Source: Acanthopleura granulata
Lineage: Eukaryota; Mollusca; Polyplacophora; Chitonida; Chitonidae
DNA length: 64,000 nucleotides
Reading direction: 5' to 3'
NCBI GenBank assembly: GCA_016165875.1
Contig: JABBOT010000080.1
Coordinates: forward strand, 9,592,172-9,656,171
The translations under genes were made by a program, and so were the position numbers. Each line of letters opens with the position of its first letter. Position 1 is the stretch's first letter. The notes beneath the pieces are model-generated. The model was not told where the DNA came from. It ran no database searches and saw only the letters and a list, made by a program, of their open reading frames with translations. Positions 1 through 10,979 of this stretch are shown piece after piece.

Positions 1-169
1 AACCTATATTAACAATTCAAAACATTTACTCTCTGATTATCATGATTGTAGCGCAAATTCGCAAAGACTGTGACATCCCACAAATAGCCAGGGACATGTT
101 TCGCTCAATCAATTCCTATATCAATGGCCCATGTTAAAATATACGATGTCAAACATGTGACCTGTACAG

Positions 170-345
170 TAAACGGTATAAAAAAAACAATTATACCCCC
201 AAAAATGCAATTTCAGAGGCAAATAAATGTCATCAGGTGTTACTTTGGAGCTTCAACTGTTATGTTTCCAGTAGGATATCATCCCAGCACACTTCTGAAC
301 TCCTTTCAAAGGTCAGCAGAGCTCTAAGAATCAGGCAAAACTCTG
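170..345 (+). mobile_element. MITE-A copy (degenerate)
   Basis: Contains the family core 'ATGCAATTTCAGAGGCAAAT', 'CCAGTAGGATATCATCC' and 'AGAATCAGGCAAAA'. The terminal inverted repeats are worn. Confidence 0.55.
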
Positions 346-1040
346 CAACTATATTATCATTAGGGAAGTTAAGGCTTGCAGAAAAACAGGTAGAGTAACT
401 TGCAATGCTTTTGTTGCACGTGAAAAATAAGTTAGCACGGTAAGTCTTTGGAAGTTCAAATTGAATTGAATAGAGGCAACACTGCTGTGTTATCAAGTGG
501 GGCAGTAATCAGCGTTATGGCCTGGTCCAGTTTCAGCTTCGTTCTACATAGCCAATAAAACCGATTTGCTGCGTGAATGAGTGTTTTTATTGTCTTCAAA
601 TCACCCCATACTGTAGTGTTATATGCTAATTTACAAGAATTGCCTGCCGTTGAGACCACAGTTTAATGTACCATGTGTAATGACTAGCCTGGAAATGCAA
701 CATTTCTGTCACCTATAAAATGCTCGTTGAGCCAAAAATGGATAGGACTTAATTAAATACAGTGTTAGTCAATAGAGGTGGTATTGGTCTCCCTTTTTGG
801 AGCATTGTGTCAGTCTCTTCGGGTAAATAAACTTCAACAAGGGATGCATGAAAATGGTCCACACCATCACGTAAAGGCACAGAACAAACTTGCCGATTTG
901 TCTGAATTTTTTGTCCGATTGTCATGCATTCCCATGAGATTTTGTCTACACCTAGAAAAAAAAGCCTGGAACAGACGGCCACCTTTTCCTGCTGTTCAAA
1001 TCAGCTGAACTAATAAGTTTCCAATATGAAAACACGATGT

Positions 1041-1165
1041 ATTTGACCTTAAATTGCAACCTTGACCAAGGGAGCTCTGTTGATCTTGGGAAGTTTTTTT
1101 CAGGTTTGTTTGGAAGGTAGGATGATACCCTGCTGGAAGTATACCTGTAAGTTTCATCACTTTTA
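1041..1165 (-). mobile_element. MITE-A fragment, reverse orientation
   Basis: Reads 'GTTTGTTTGGAAGGTAGGAT' and 'GTAAGTTTCATCAC', the reverse-oriented middle of the MITE-A family. Both ends are partial. Confidence 0.5.
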
Positions 1166-1328
1166 GGGTGAAGTGTTCAGGGCTAATTCCTGGCATAAAG
1201 CACCATAGCAAAAACCCTAGAACAAAACACTATAGCAGACAAAATATGTAATAAACTATATCAAAGTATGGAAATATTTGTTCTCAAGCATAACTTAAGA
1301 AAGAACTAACCTGCTTGAAATAACGTAT

Positions 1329-1610
1329 GCATCATCTGAAAGGCCATTTCATGCTGACTCTAAGGATTGTTGTCATTTTTTATGTTTCATTAGTGTTGAT
1401 GTGCTATGGTGGACTTTTTGGATCATATTGAACCAACTGAAGCACCTTGAACGATGTCACAGATTCCTTTTCGCTGCTGAACATTCTTTAATTGCTATAT
1501 GTTTCTGTTCTACATGAATATACTACATGTATTACTGGGACATCTGTGAAAAAAAAAATGTAATAAAAGACCATATATGGAATTAGCATGATGGGGCATC
1601 CTTAATTATC
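1329..1610. mobile_element. Long-inverted-repeat element, degenerate copy
   Basis: 'CATCTGAAAGGCCATTTCATGCTGACTC' at the left, 'GGTGGACTTTTTGGATCATATTG' and the 'GGAATTAG' right end match the better copy at 22047-22496. Internal parts are shortened. Confidence 0.5.
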
Positions 1611-1740
1611 TAAAGGTGATCTGTTCCTTTCACCAAAAAATGCACACCCCAAATAAAATTCTCAAGTATTTTTTTGAAATTATTTCATGAGGCATTTTTT
1701 TTTTTTTATTGTTTAAACAAGGTTTAAATTTCACTTTCAG

Positions 1741-1834
1741 CGTCATATTTCTGTGGACATAAGATACCGAATACAAGCATTGGCAACACTTCCTCATAGA
1801 CCTGTCTGCTTAAACGAATGAGCAGAGACTGAAG
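1741..1834 (+). other. Putative exon with strong splice sites
   Basis: A 94-bp stretch bounded by AAATTTCACTTTCAG on the left and GAAG|GTAAGT on the right, both near consensus. Frame 1 reads HISVDIRYRIQALATLPHRP, then VCLNE and a TGA close to the donor; the other two frames stop early. It could be a non-coding or 3' UTR exon of a plus-strand transcript, or chance. I do not recognise the peptide. Confidence 0.3.
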
Positions 1835-2367
1835 GTAAGTGCTTGTAGCTATTTGTTGTAAGGACTTTTATATTATCCTAGCTGTATGGCCATATATCAT
1901 AAATCAAATGATACTTCAATTTTCACAGGGAAAAAAAAAGTTCCATGACTTCTCAAGTAGGTGTTTTTGCTCTTAAGGGGACAATGAAGCTTCAAGAGTT
2001 AAAACGTTTTGAAGAGGTTTGGTGTCATACATTGTAACTGTTGACATGGTTATGCATATTTTAACTTGTTACCCATAGAAGAATTCCACGGACAAACGTA
2101 CAGAAAACAAATATTGCTTGCACATTGATATTAAAACCTCACAAGTGTCTTAAATTAAACCGTTGTCCAAACTTTTTCCGGTTTATATTTAAGAAATACT
2201 GATAATACGCAGACTTAGAGTTATGTGGTTTTTTGAAGATAACATTGCCATTTTACGGCATGGTGGAGACAGTTCCCTATCCTTTGACATGGCAGCTTAT
2301 GCGTTCAGAAGAATCTACTGTCGGAAGTTTCGTCTTTGTTGCCGTAAAGCGGCAACGTCATGTCACA

Positions 2368-2550
2368 TCACAAAGGGACATCACTTTGTTGTTGTAATAT
2401 CACATCTTGAAACCTGTGTATTAAAGCTGAATCAGCTTGCAGCTTGTTTAACAAGTAGCTCATGTGACTGAAGTGTTGATCTTGCCTTTGCAGGTTGGTA
2501 TTTAATTGGGGTTTGAAGTTCAAATCTAGCTGTTGCTCCTCCTGGTTCAT
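2368..2550 (-). CDS. Small Gln/Leu-rich ORF, possible terminal exon
   Basis: From the ATG at 2550 this minus-strand frame encodes 60 residues starting MNQEEQQLDLNFKPQLNTNL and ending in a heptad-like stretch (SYLLNKLQADSALIHRFQDV), then a stop. The composition (Gln, Leu, Asp, few low-complexity runs) looks more like protein than neighbouring frames, and a short coiled coil is likely. The frame stays open upstream to 2715, so the ATG may be internal to a longer exon. It lies 3' of the CUB/LDLa stop codon on the same strand. No family is recognised. Confidence 0.3.
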   Translation of the reverse strand: MNQEEQQLDLNFKPQLNTNLQRQDQHFSHMSYLLNKLQADSALIHRFQDVILQQQSDVPL

Positions 2551-2854
2551 TTGCAGTTTTAAGTAGAACAAATGGATACTTCCAGAGATGATTAATATTT
2601 CATGTGATATTGACCTCCAAACCATGTGTTTTTTATCACAGCAGTCGTTTGATGTGGGTGATTTAATGTACATACATATTGGTCCCATGGTGATACAGTT
2701 AGTTTGTACAACCATATATATTCAAATCCTTAATTTAACTTCCCCTACAAGAAATTAAATGCTTCCAATAGCATGTTGAAATATTCGATAAACTCAACAT
2801 TGATGTTGTGTGTGGGGTTGTTCAGTTTACATGTTTTGTTCATAAACCATGTGT

Positions 2855-4060
2855 GACCTGGAGCTCATGTCCTGTGAATCAACTTGTGTTGCCTGTGTGA
2901 ATCACTGTCTTCATGTCTCGTGAATACACTCAGTCTTCATATCCCATGAATCACTGGTTCATACCATGTAAATCACTGTTGTTCCCATCCTATGAATCTT
3001 ATCACTGTTTGTATCTTGTGAATCACCTGGTGCTTATATCCTGTGAATCACTGTGGTCATATCCTGTGAATCACTGTCGTCATATTTGGTGAACCACTCA
3101 GTCTTCAGATCCTGTGAATCACTGTCTTCATAAACTGTGAATCACTTGGACTTTATATCTTGTGAATCAGTGTTCATATCCTGTGAATCACCATCTTCAT
3201 ATCCTGGGAACCACTGTCTTCATATCGTGCGAATCACTTGTTTGTATCCTGTGAATATCTCAGTTTTCCATCCTATCAATCTCATGGTGTTTGTAACCTG
3301 TGAATCACAAGGGACTTATATCCTGTGAATCACTCTGTGTTCATGTCCTGTGAATCCCCTGCTGTTTATATCCCATGAAAGAATCAATGCTCATATCTTG
3401 CAAAACACCATGTTTATATCCTCTGAGTCTCCGTGTTTGTCCTGTGAATCACCTGGTGTCTATATCCTGTGAATCACTTACTGTTCATATCCTGTGAATC
3501 AGTAGATGTTCTAATCCTGTGAATCACTATGTATTTTATTGTGTGAATCAATTAGTATTCATATCCTGTGATTCAGCCGGTGTCCTATCCAGTACATCAA
3601 GTGATGTACATATCCTGTGTGTCAACCAGTGCCCATGCCCTGAGAATCACCTGATGTTTATATTCTGTGAATCGTTAGGTGCTTTTATCCTGTGAATCAC
3701 CTGGTGTCTGTTTCCATAAATCACCTGGTGTTCATATCCTTTGAATTACCTCGTGCCCATCTCCTGTGAATCACTCAGTTTTCTTATCCTTTGAATTACC
3801 TGGTGCCCATATCCTGTGAATCACTCAGTGTTCTTATCCTGTGAAATTCCTGGTGTACATGTACATATCATGTGAAGTAAACAGTGTTCATACCCTCAGA
3901 ATTCTTGGATGGTCATTAGATTATCAAATCCTGTGAATCACTTGATTAAAGAACCATCAGTTGTTCTCTTTGTCTCAGGAAATCCTGAGATGTTCATAAC
4001 CTCAGAATCATGGGTGTCAGTACCTGTTGCATTAATCATTTGATGTGCTCATTAACTGAA
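2855..4060. repeat. Diverged 23-27 bp minisatellite
   Basis: About 45 imperfect copies of a unit like 'TATCCTGTGAATCACTGTCTTCA'. Copies differ in length and base, so this is an old array. It lies 3' of the stop codon of the CUB/LDLa gene. Short open frames here are by-products of the repeat. Confidence 0.85.
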
Positions 4061-4225
4061 TACCCTGATGGCCGCCTGTGATGAATAATCCAATGTTGTC
4101 ACTCCTTATAGCTCCCCTAGATGTTGATTCACATGATTACAACTTCAACAAAATCTCGATGTATATATCTACAAAGCTCTTGATGTTTACGCCATCAACA
4201 CAATTTTATGTTTGTGTCTTCAGCA

Positions 4226-4375
4226 CCTTTTGACGTTACGTTTACAAAGCTTGAAAGTCTTGGTGTTGTGTTTGCAAAGCTTGAAAGTCTTGGTGTTGTG
4301 TTTACAAAGCTCAGAAGTCTCGGTGTTGTGTTTACAAAGCTTGAAAGTCTTGGTGTTGTGTTTACAAAGCTCTTG
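4226..4375. repeat. 30-bp tandem repeat, about 5 copies
   Basis: Unit 'CTTGGTGTTGTGTTTACAAAGCTTGAAAGT' with few changes. A 30-bp period keeps a reading frame open (VVFTKLESLG repeats), which I do not regard as a gene. Confidence 0.85.
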
Positions 4376-4835
4376 ATGTCTTACCGCATTTTCAAAACCT
4401 ATTGATGTTCATATCTTCAACATCCCAGAATGTTTCACTATATTATCTTCAACATCTCTTGATCTTTGTCTTCAGCACCAAATTAATTTGTACATGATGC
4501 ATTGTCTGGAACCTGACCTGCCACACAAATGTTTTACAGTTGCAAAATGTGTGCTCTTTCACACCAGTAATAAAACAGGAGATGTTCATATGCATTATGA
4601 ATTTTTAGGCACATCACAAGTGACCTTGACACTGCAGTTTTTCACACACCAGGCAAACTGTGGAGACCATTGCTGGTCTAATACACAGGTTCATGTTACC
4701 AGTAAACATGCTTAAGCACTTTTGCTGACACTGCACCTTTCTTCCTCTTCAGTTTGGCCGAAATTACGAGCAGATGTTGGTTTCCTAGAGTTTCATGGGC
4801 AGCCATGTTAGAATTGTTACCACACATCAGAAAAG

Positions 4836-5113
4836 TTAAACTGTGGTTTGTTTTGGTGTGGTTACCACGGTAAACGTTGCCTCTTCATTGTCAAAATCAT
4901 CCAGATCTAGGTCTTCGTCGTCAAGGTCATCATCAAAGTCAAGCTCACCTGCGTCATCGGTGTTGACCTGCTGCCTGGTTTCGTCCGCCATTTTCAATTG
5001 GGCTTTGTCGACACCTTCTTCTATAGTTGTGGGTGTATTGCTGAATTCGGTGAAAATGTAGGTGGTATCCATGCAAGATGTGGGGAGAGAAATGCGACGA
5101 TCTTGAATATGAT
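4836..5113 (-). CDS. Last coding exon: acidic cytoplasmic tail
   Basis: A 278-bp coding part with phase-1 entry. The acceptor is CTGTTTGTGCAG behind a long T/C tract; the stop is TAA at 4838-4836. It encodes HIQDRRISLPTSCMDTTYIF, then TEFSNTPTTIEEGVDKAQLKM, then a very acidic block (DDDLDDEDLDLDDFD) and a Thr/Val-rich end (ATFTVVTTPKQTTV). The tail has no enzymatic domain, no NPxY and no obvious YxxL-type sorting signal. A role in adaptor binding would be a guess. The 3' UTR and poly(A) site could not be placed; the sequence to the left is mostly a diverged minisatellite. Confidence 0.85.
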
Positions 5114-7526
5114 CTGCACAAACAGTTAATTCCAGAAGAAGGAAAAAAACAAAAACAAAATAGATGATGATAATGCAGTTTATAATGTTTTAGCGTGAAT
5201 AGCTCTCTTATCCATACTTCTATCCAAAAATACTGCATCTGACCACTAATTTCTCCCCGCCACGAGTAAAAGTTTAGAAAATAAGCAGGTAAACGTCATT
5301 AGCAGGGATTAGAATTTTCAGCTGATCATAAGAGAAATCAAGATTTTCAAGTACTTAGTCTTTGACCAAAATGGCCCAAACTAATTCTTTTGCTGAGGGT
5401 AGGCTTGTAGACAAAATTTCAGCTGATATGGATGCAAAAGCTTTTGTACTCTGCATAAGGTTATGTTATGGTGTTGTTATTTTGTTTTGTTTTTTTCAGT
5501 AAGATGTCATCCTGTCTTTCTCAAAAACCTTTGTAAAATTAGTAACGAAGTAAGAATGAGCATTTACTTGGCACTGGACGAAATTTTAGGTCAGACAAAG
5601 TACATGTATGCCCATCCCCTATATTGGATTCAGATTTCTTGCAGGTGTTTGTTGTTTTTTCTTTAGAAAACATATTACATGTAGTATGTTAATGCTGTTA
5701 ATGCAGTAATGGCACACAATGCAGTTTTTACCTATATTTACAGTGCTTGCCCTAATTCCTCAACCTTTTCGCGTATGAAACAGGGACTTTCAATGCAATT
5801 TACGCAGGTTTTTAATGTGATATTGGAGACAAACTGGATTGGCCAGTTTCAGGGCTTCACAAAAAGTATAATTTTATCAGTCAACACAGAATAATGCCTT
5901 CAGAATATGCTTGAATAAACACCTTGCAAGCATGCGAAAAGACTGAAGAATCACATAAAAAAAAGAAAGTACATATGTTGTGACTTACAAGAATATTGGA
6001 ATGGAGGAGATCCCAGAGTAAGCAATGTTCTGCACTGAACCATGTGTAAACTCATGAACCTCCTGACAATGCCAAATTAGCAAGGGCTGGATTTGACCCT
6101 GGGACCTACCCGCCCAAACAGATCGGTCAAGGTAATAACAGCAATTACTATATGCCTACGGTAATAGTTGTAGTGTAAGCCACCAAGACCACATTAAATT
6201 TCTTCACTTTCGTAGCTCATACAAATGTAAGAGGTGCATTTCTTTTTCTGTATCAAATTAAAGTGAAAGTGGATCTAAAAATTGCATTTGTTGAAAGCTT
6301 GACTTGTCAAAAAAAAAGTGGAAAAGGAGGAAAAAACAAGAAATAGTCCACTCAGGTAAAAAAAAAAAAAGAACTCGTGCCCATTCATTCTTCTTCCTTT
6401 ACAAGCACAGTAAATGATTGTACTGGCACCTTGAAGAAAGACCACACTTCTTTTTGATCAAGATCGATGGTACAGAAATTAATTGTCAGATACCTGGACA
6501 CTGCGATGACTGATCCATCAAGAACAGACTACTAACACCTGTCTGGAACTAATATGAATGACTACTGGTATCAAAGATATGTGTCACGTATCCCACAAAA
6601 AATGGCCACATTCTCGCAATGTGTACGCTCCACTTGTCTGAGGAACATTTTTTAAAAGTTGCCACAGTAGCTTCCATTTCCATGCTGTCTACATGTCTAC
6701 TATATAAGGCCAGCCTTAAAAAATTCTTTGTTTGTCATAACCCAACTCTCCCATGAGAAGTAGGGAATTCTTATGGTAACGAGAATGCAAATTTTTCTGT
6801 GTCTGCTTTATAGATACTTAAGTGTGATGTTAAGTTCAACCTACAATTAACTCAGTTCTTTTGTACCTGCTATTTTTGTTCCTGGTGGATACACAGGCTA
6901 TGGTGTGTTAGCCTTTCTGTGGTTGATATGGACTGACTAGATTGCTAGTATCAGGGACATATCTAGAGCAATTTTAGTTCTGGAAATTGTTTGGGTCCTC
7001 AAACTGTTAGGCGCCCAAGCTATTCAAGATGTTTTAAAAGATAACAAGTAAATTGAACACAGACATGATGGTATACCAATGAAAGGTTCAGTTATCATAC
7101 AAATATCTGCCTTTCACATCCTTGAACGCCCTCAGAAAGCAGCATTGAGAGTTTTATTATTGCACAGTCATGCTGTATTTAACAGGTTTGGGATGAGAAT
7201 CTACAGTTTATTTCTATGTATGGCCCAGAGTGTCTACCTTATATCTAATATATGAGTAAAAATATATTTGTTTGGTCATACATGTATATTGGGCTCATTT
7301 AAAATATCTTGTTTTTATCAGTTTCAAAACATATCCAATAGTTGGACAAATCCTAATACTTTCCCACGTTATCTTTCACCTCCTTTTCTTTGAAAATAGT
7401 CTTAGACATGTCAGAGGGCAAGAGGTCCATTAAATATACATGGTTATTGAAAGGGAAACATTGGAAAACAAAGAAGGTGACATACACATTCTGCATCAAC
7501 AGAGTTCCAGCTGTAAATTTTTATAC
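5114..7526 (-). other. Intron between TM and tail exons
   Basis: A 2.4-kb intron of the CUB/LDLa gene. It holds one copy of a dispersed family at 5735-5955 and a fragment of MITE-B near 6706-6790. Nothing else is identifiable. Confidence 0.6.
5735..5955 (+). repeat. Dispersed repeat family C, copy 1
   Basis: 'CCTAATTCCTCAACCTTTTCGCG' and 'GGGACTTTCAATGCAATTTACGCA' recur in diverged form at 31090-31250; the right part ('AATATGCTTGAATAAACACC', 'CATGCGAAA') recurs at 51060-51130. Origin unknown. Confidence 0.5.
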
Positions 7527-7661
7527 CTCTATGTGTTACCATGGTTACAGGAGAATTTGAATGCTTACACAATGCCCTGCTGGCCAGCCCTCCCAGAATG
7601 ACCATGGCAATGGCCACCAAAGGCAAAATGATGGACACTGGCTCAAAATGTATCTTGGTGT
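7527..7661 (-). CDS. Transmembrane exon of the CUB/LDLa gene
   Basis: A 135-bp exon, phase 1 to phase 1, with acceptor CATTTTCAG and donor AGAG|GTATAA. It encodes DTKIHFEP, a hydrophobic helix VSIILPLVAIAMVILGGLA (exon residues 9-27), then SRALCKHSNSPVTMVTHR. The helix is followed by Arg, Cys and Lys, so the N-terminal side is outside the cell and this is a type I topology. The juxtamembrane Cys could be palmitoylated (inference). It joins LCTPTT of the LDLa 3 exon and DHIQDRR of the tail exon. Confidence 0.87.
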
Positions 7662-7790
7662 CTGAAAATGTAGCATAACGAAGATCGCATGAATAAATGT
7701 ATGCAAGACAGTTAAAAGGTCTGTCTTGGCATTAAAACAACAGCCAGACCAGTGAATCATATGAAAATACAGTTTTGAGAACTACTGTTT

Positions 7791-8015
7791 ATGACCTAAA
7801 ATTTCATCCAAAAAAGTGCACTTTTTACAGATCAAGGTAAATAAATCGGATGAAATATTATATTTGGTGCTGAAACTATTGCTTTTCCAGCCGGATATCA
7901 TCCTAGGTTCCAAGCAAACCTTCAAACACCGTCCCTCAATCAGTAGAACTCACAGAATCAGGAAAAATTAGCAACTTTGTCTGGGGTGAAATTTTAGGTC
8001 ATTTAGGCGATACCT
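7791..8015 (+). mobile_element. MITE-A copy, both ends present
   Basis: The left end is 'GACCTAAAATTTCATCC' and the right end 'GGGGTGAAATTTTAGGTCATTTAG', its inverted complement. The middle has 'GGATATCATCCTAGGTTCCA' and 'AGAATCAGGAAAAATTAG'. About 225 bp with no coding capacity. Confidence 0.75.
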
Positions 8016-8509
8016 AGTTCTAGGTTGTAAGAGGACATGATCTCTTTTACCATCATTGCCAGTTTTAAAGATCGAGGAACCTGGATGAATTTTCACTTTT
8101 GAAACATGGTTTAATTACCCCTTTGCTTTAAGCATTATTTTTAATATTCAAAAATCTTTAAAATAGCATCAGCAATGAACTGGCTCAGAAGGCAGAATCT
8201 TTATAGCGGCCCTGTCAATTGCACTCTTCTGAAACAAGTTTTTTGACCCTCTGTCAGCATTGATGCCAAGGCTATACATACTTTCCCAGCTGACCACAGT
8301 GAGCCTTAGCAAAACTGCAGTTTAAAGCCATTTTTTAGCTCTCCATTATGAAGGCGAGGTAAAGCACGGGGAAAGTAGTGTTGGTGTCAGTGTCCGCCTG
8401 GAAGGCACTTATCAGTGAGCTGCTGAGTTTCTGCTGAAGTTGAACCCTTTTTACAGCCAAAGAACAAGGCTGTGCAGACACGAGCCCTTAGCCCTTAATT
8501 CAGTTGAGA

Positions 8510-8707
8510 ACATAAAATTTCATACATGACAAAGCTGCTTGGTTGCCATGATGTCTAGAGTTCTTTTGATTGTAGAAAGGCATTTTGAAGTTTGTTTGGA
8601 AGGTAGGAGTAATACAGGTCTCAGCTCCGAAAAGTAATATTTCATGACTTTTATTTGACTCCATAAATATACTTTTTTTGGACGAAAATTTAGGTCATTT
8701 ACGGTAA
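8510..8707 (-). mobile_element. MITE-A copy, reverse orientation
   Basis: 'AAAATTTCATACATGAC' at the left and 'GGACGAAAATTTAGGTCATTTA' at the right, with 'GTTTGTTTGGAAGGTAGGAG' between. It is inverted relative to the copy 500 bp to the left. Confidence 0.7.
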
Positions 8708-9533
8708 ACCCACAGCTACATGTGTGCACTTTACAGGTGGAAATGCAACATGCTGTCTGATTCCCAGTAGCCTAAAGCTAGGCATGAAGAAAGCTAAGAG
8801 AATTTTGAAATGGACATGCCATGTCACAATGTGAAGGAAACAGGAAAGATATCAGCAAGGCCATCCTTAAAAAATTGTTTGTTGTGCTTCACTATGAGAA
8901 GAAATAGGGTCAGTTGGTAGAGAACTCATTTTATGTGTTCTATGCGAATGCATAGCCATGCATTATATAGTCAAGACAACTTCACAACTCTCAGGCTGAA
9001 AGTTGTTCAGACCAAAGTACAACCAATAACAAACAGTTCTTAAGATGATGAACAGATTTAACCTTTCTGGTGTCCAGTTATGCAAACAAGTTCGTTTTAG
9101 GAAGTGTTAGAGGGACAAGATGTGAAGTAACAATTTATTCAGTGAAATGAATTTAACATTTGAAAATGTCATTTTTGTTTTTTCCCCTCTGCATGCAGGA
9201 ATATTTTGTTGTTTTTGTGAGGGTCATTCAGGCTACACTCTCAGACCTGTCTGTTTGTGAGAGGTAAATGATTCAGAGGACAAATATTTATCAGTATATA
9301 TAAATTAAAAAAAAATTTAATTGATTTAGTGTCATTTTGATAGTTTTCACCGTGTTACAGGCGTGATCGCTTTCGTTATGTTTTTGTGCTGCTTTCAATC
9401 TTCAGTGGGCCCCTCTTGTTAGTTGGCCGCCATCTCGTAAAATCTTTCATCATGGAATGCCTTGTGTCTGCCATACACAATAAATATTGCTTCACCCGTT
9501 GAATACAAAAGATCAGTAGCAGTTGAACAGTAG

Positions 9534-9683
9534 TGGATTTGGATCAATACTTTTTGCCATTGTGCCGAATGGCCATACCCGATCAGCGATCAGCAGGATG
9601 GAGATCAGATCGTGCAGCTTTCAGGCCAGCCCTACTCACTGCCGAGTGTCAGTAGCAACCTCAGTTATCTTTCAAGGAATTAG
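9534..9683 (+). other. Locally GC-rich block, possible exon or 5' gene region
   Basis: Between about 9400 and 9760 the sequence is richer in G+C than its surroundings. One frame reads AEWPYPISDQQDGDQIVQLS, then GQPYSLPSVSSNLSYLSRN and a stop at 9681; another frame stays open to a good donor (CTAAAA|GTAAGT at 9754). Upstream, GTTGGCCGCCATCTCG (about 9421-9436) resembles a YY1-type site (GCCGCCAT) found near some animal promoters. This could be a small nested transcript start, but the evidence is thin. Confidence 0.18.
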
Positions 9684-10817
9684 AATGAAGACGTCTTACT
9701 CTAGGCACAGATCCATACCCGTGTGTACCTGCCATAAACAATACAGATCTAAAAGTAAGTTCAGGTTTAAACTTGTTTTAAATACGTCTGGAGTCACAAG
9801 TTGGTAATAACGAAAATTGGATGTATAATGTATGAAATTTCATTGTTGAAGTAATACTTAAATATTATGTGGTGTATGCCACGAGAACATTTATAAAGCT
9901 CAACGTATCTTATTACAAGATTTTAATAACGTTTATTTGGGTCGTCTGAGGTGAAATGGAGTGTTCTTAACAATTCAAATGGGGTGGACAGAGTCCGACC
10001 ACATGCAGCAGGAATCTGTAACTGTGTATAGGGCACGATGGCTCACCTGAAGCATAGTTTGTACAAAAAGTAGAGAAAGTTTATGTTGGCTGAAATTCCG
10101 CTAGCCTCTTTCTTAGGGTAGACATTCATATATGTATGCTGCTTAAAATGTTAAAGAGTTAGACTGTGTAAATTATGGTATATCAGTTAATTATTTACAA
10201 ATGTTATCTTACTGGAAAAAAAAAATGTTTTTCGTAACTTCCTTTCATGGAACCAAGATTGTGTTTCTCGTTTGTCAAGTTGGTTCCCATTTAAGTGAAA
10301 CGCAGAAGTGAAGAGTTGTTGTCGGTAGGCCAGTAGGAGAGAAATCCCCAGCCTGCAGGCAACAATTCGAATATTTATCATATTTAGTATTTGCTTTCCC
10401 GATGAAGTGATTCTCAAACCTCTTAGTTTGCACAACAAACAATTGATGGATAAAAGTTTGAAATTATGATAGATATACTTTAGCGACTTGATCATAAACA
10501 AAGACCAGGCAACAGAATTATCTACGTGTAAGAAACCTGAGCATGTATTTCAGTGCCTATAGGCTCTAGTTTTTTTTTTTCTGGCACTTGGAAAACGTAG
10601 GGATTTTAAGAAATTAAAATGAAAAGGAAAATGAGAAAAGAAAAACCTTCATCAAAATACGAATCAAAACGTTTGAGTAGGGCCCTTTTTTAAAGATTGT
10701 TCAGGTTACACCCAACAAACATCTTTTTAAGGATGGACCAAATAGTTAATTTGTGTGTCATTTTACCGCAAAATGTCCCAGCTAATGATACAAGGATTAC
10801 TGTGTGCTGCACTTTAC

Positions 10818-10979
10818 CGGTGGTGGGGGTGCATAGGTCATGTGACTCGTCTTCCCCGCCCTCACAGTCCTGTTGTCCGTCACACAGCACGGTGTCCCAC
10901 AGGTGTGCCGTTAAGTTACGATCTTTGGGGGTACACTGAAATAAAGCGGACGCCCTTCCTTTGATACGATAGCACACAT
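10818..10979 (-). CDS. Exon with Cys6 of LDLa 2 and degenerate LDLa 3
   Basis: A 162-bp exon, phase 1 to phase 1. The acceptor is TTAATTGTGATTTCAG and the donor ACCG|GTAAAG. The junction gives ...DERK-DVC, completing module 2. The rest reads ALFQCTPKDRNLT, then TVLCDGQQDCEGGEDESHDLC: an LDLa-like module with Cys2, 4, 5 and 6 and the acidic loop, but no Cys1 or Cys3, so an even number of cysteines remains. NLT is a possible N-glycosylation site. An internal acceptor (TTATTTCAG at 10937-10936) looks equally good but would be phase 0 and break the chain. The functional acceptor lies at the very edge of the minisatellite on its 5' side. Confidence 0.85.

Larger units (their letters stand above)
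7662..10817 (-). other. Intron between LDLa 3 and TM exons
   Basis: A 3.2-kb intron. It carries two oppositely oriented MITE-A copies (7791-8015 and 8510-8707), a MITE-B end near 8860-8915, and the GC-richer block at 9.4-9.76 kb. The remainder is unassigned. Confidence 0.55.

Noticed and set aside
4843..5061. Ser-rich plus-strand frame
   Set aside because: Shadow of the acidic tail exon on the other strand.
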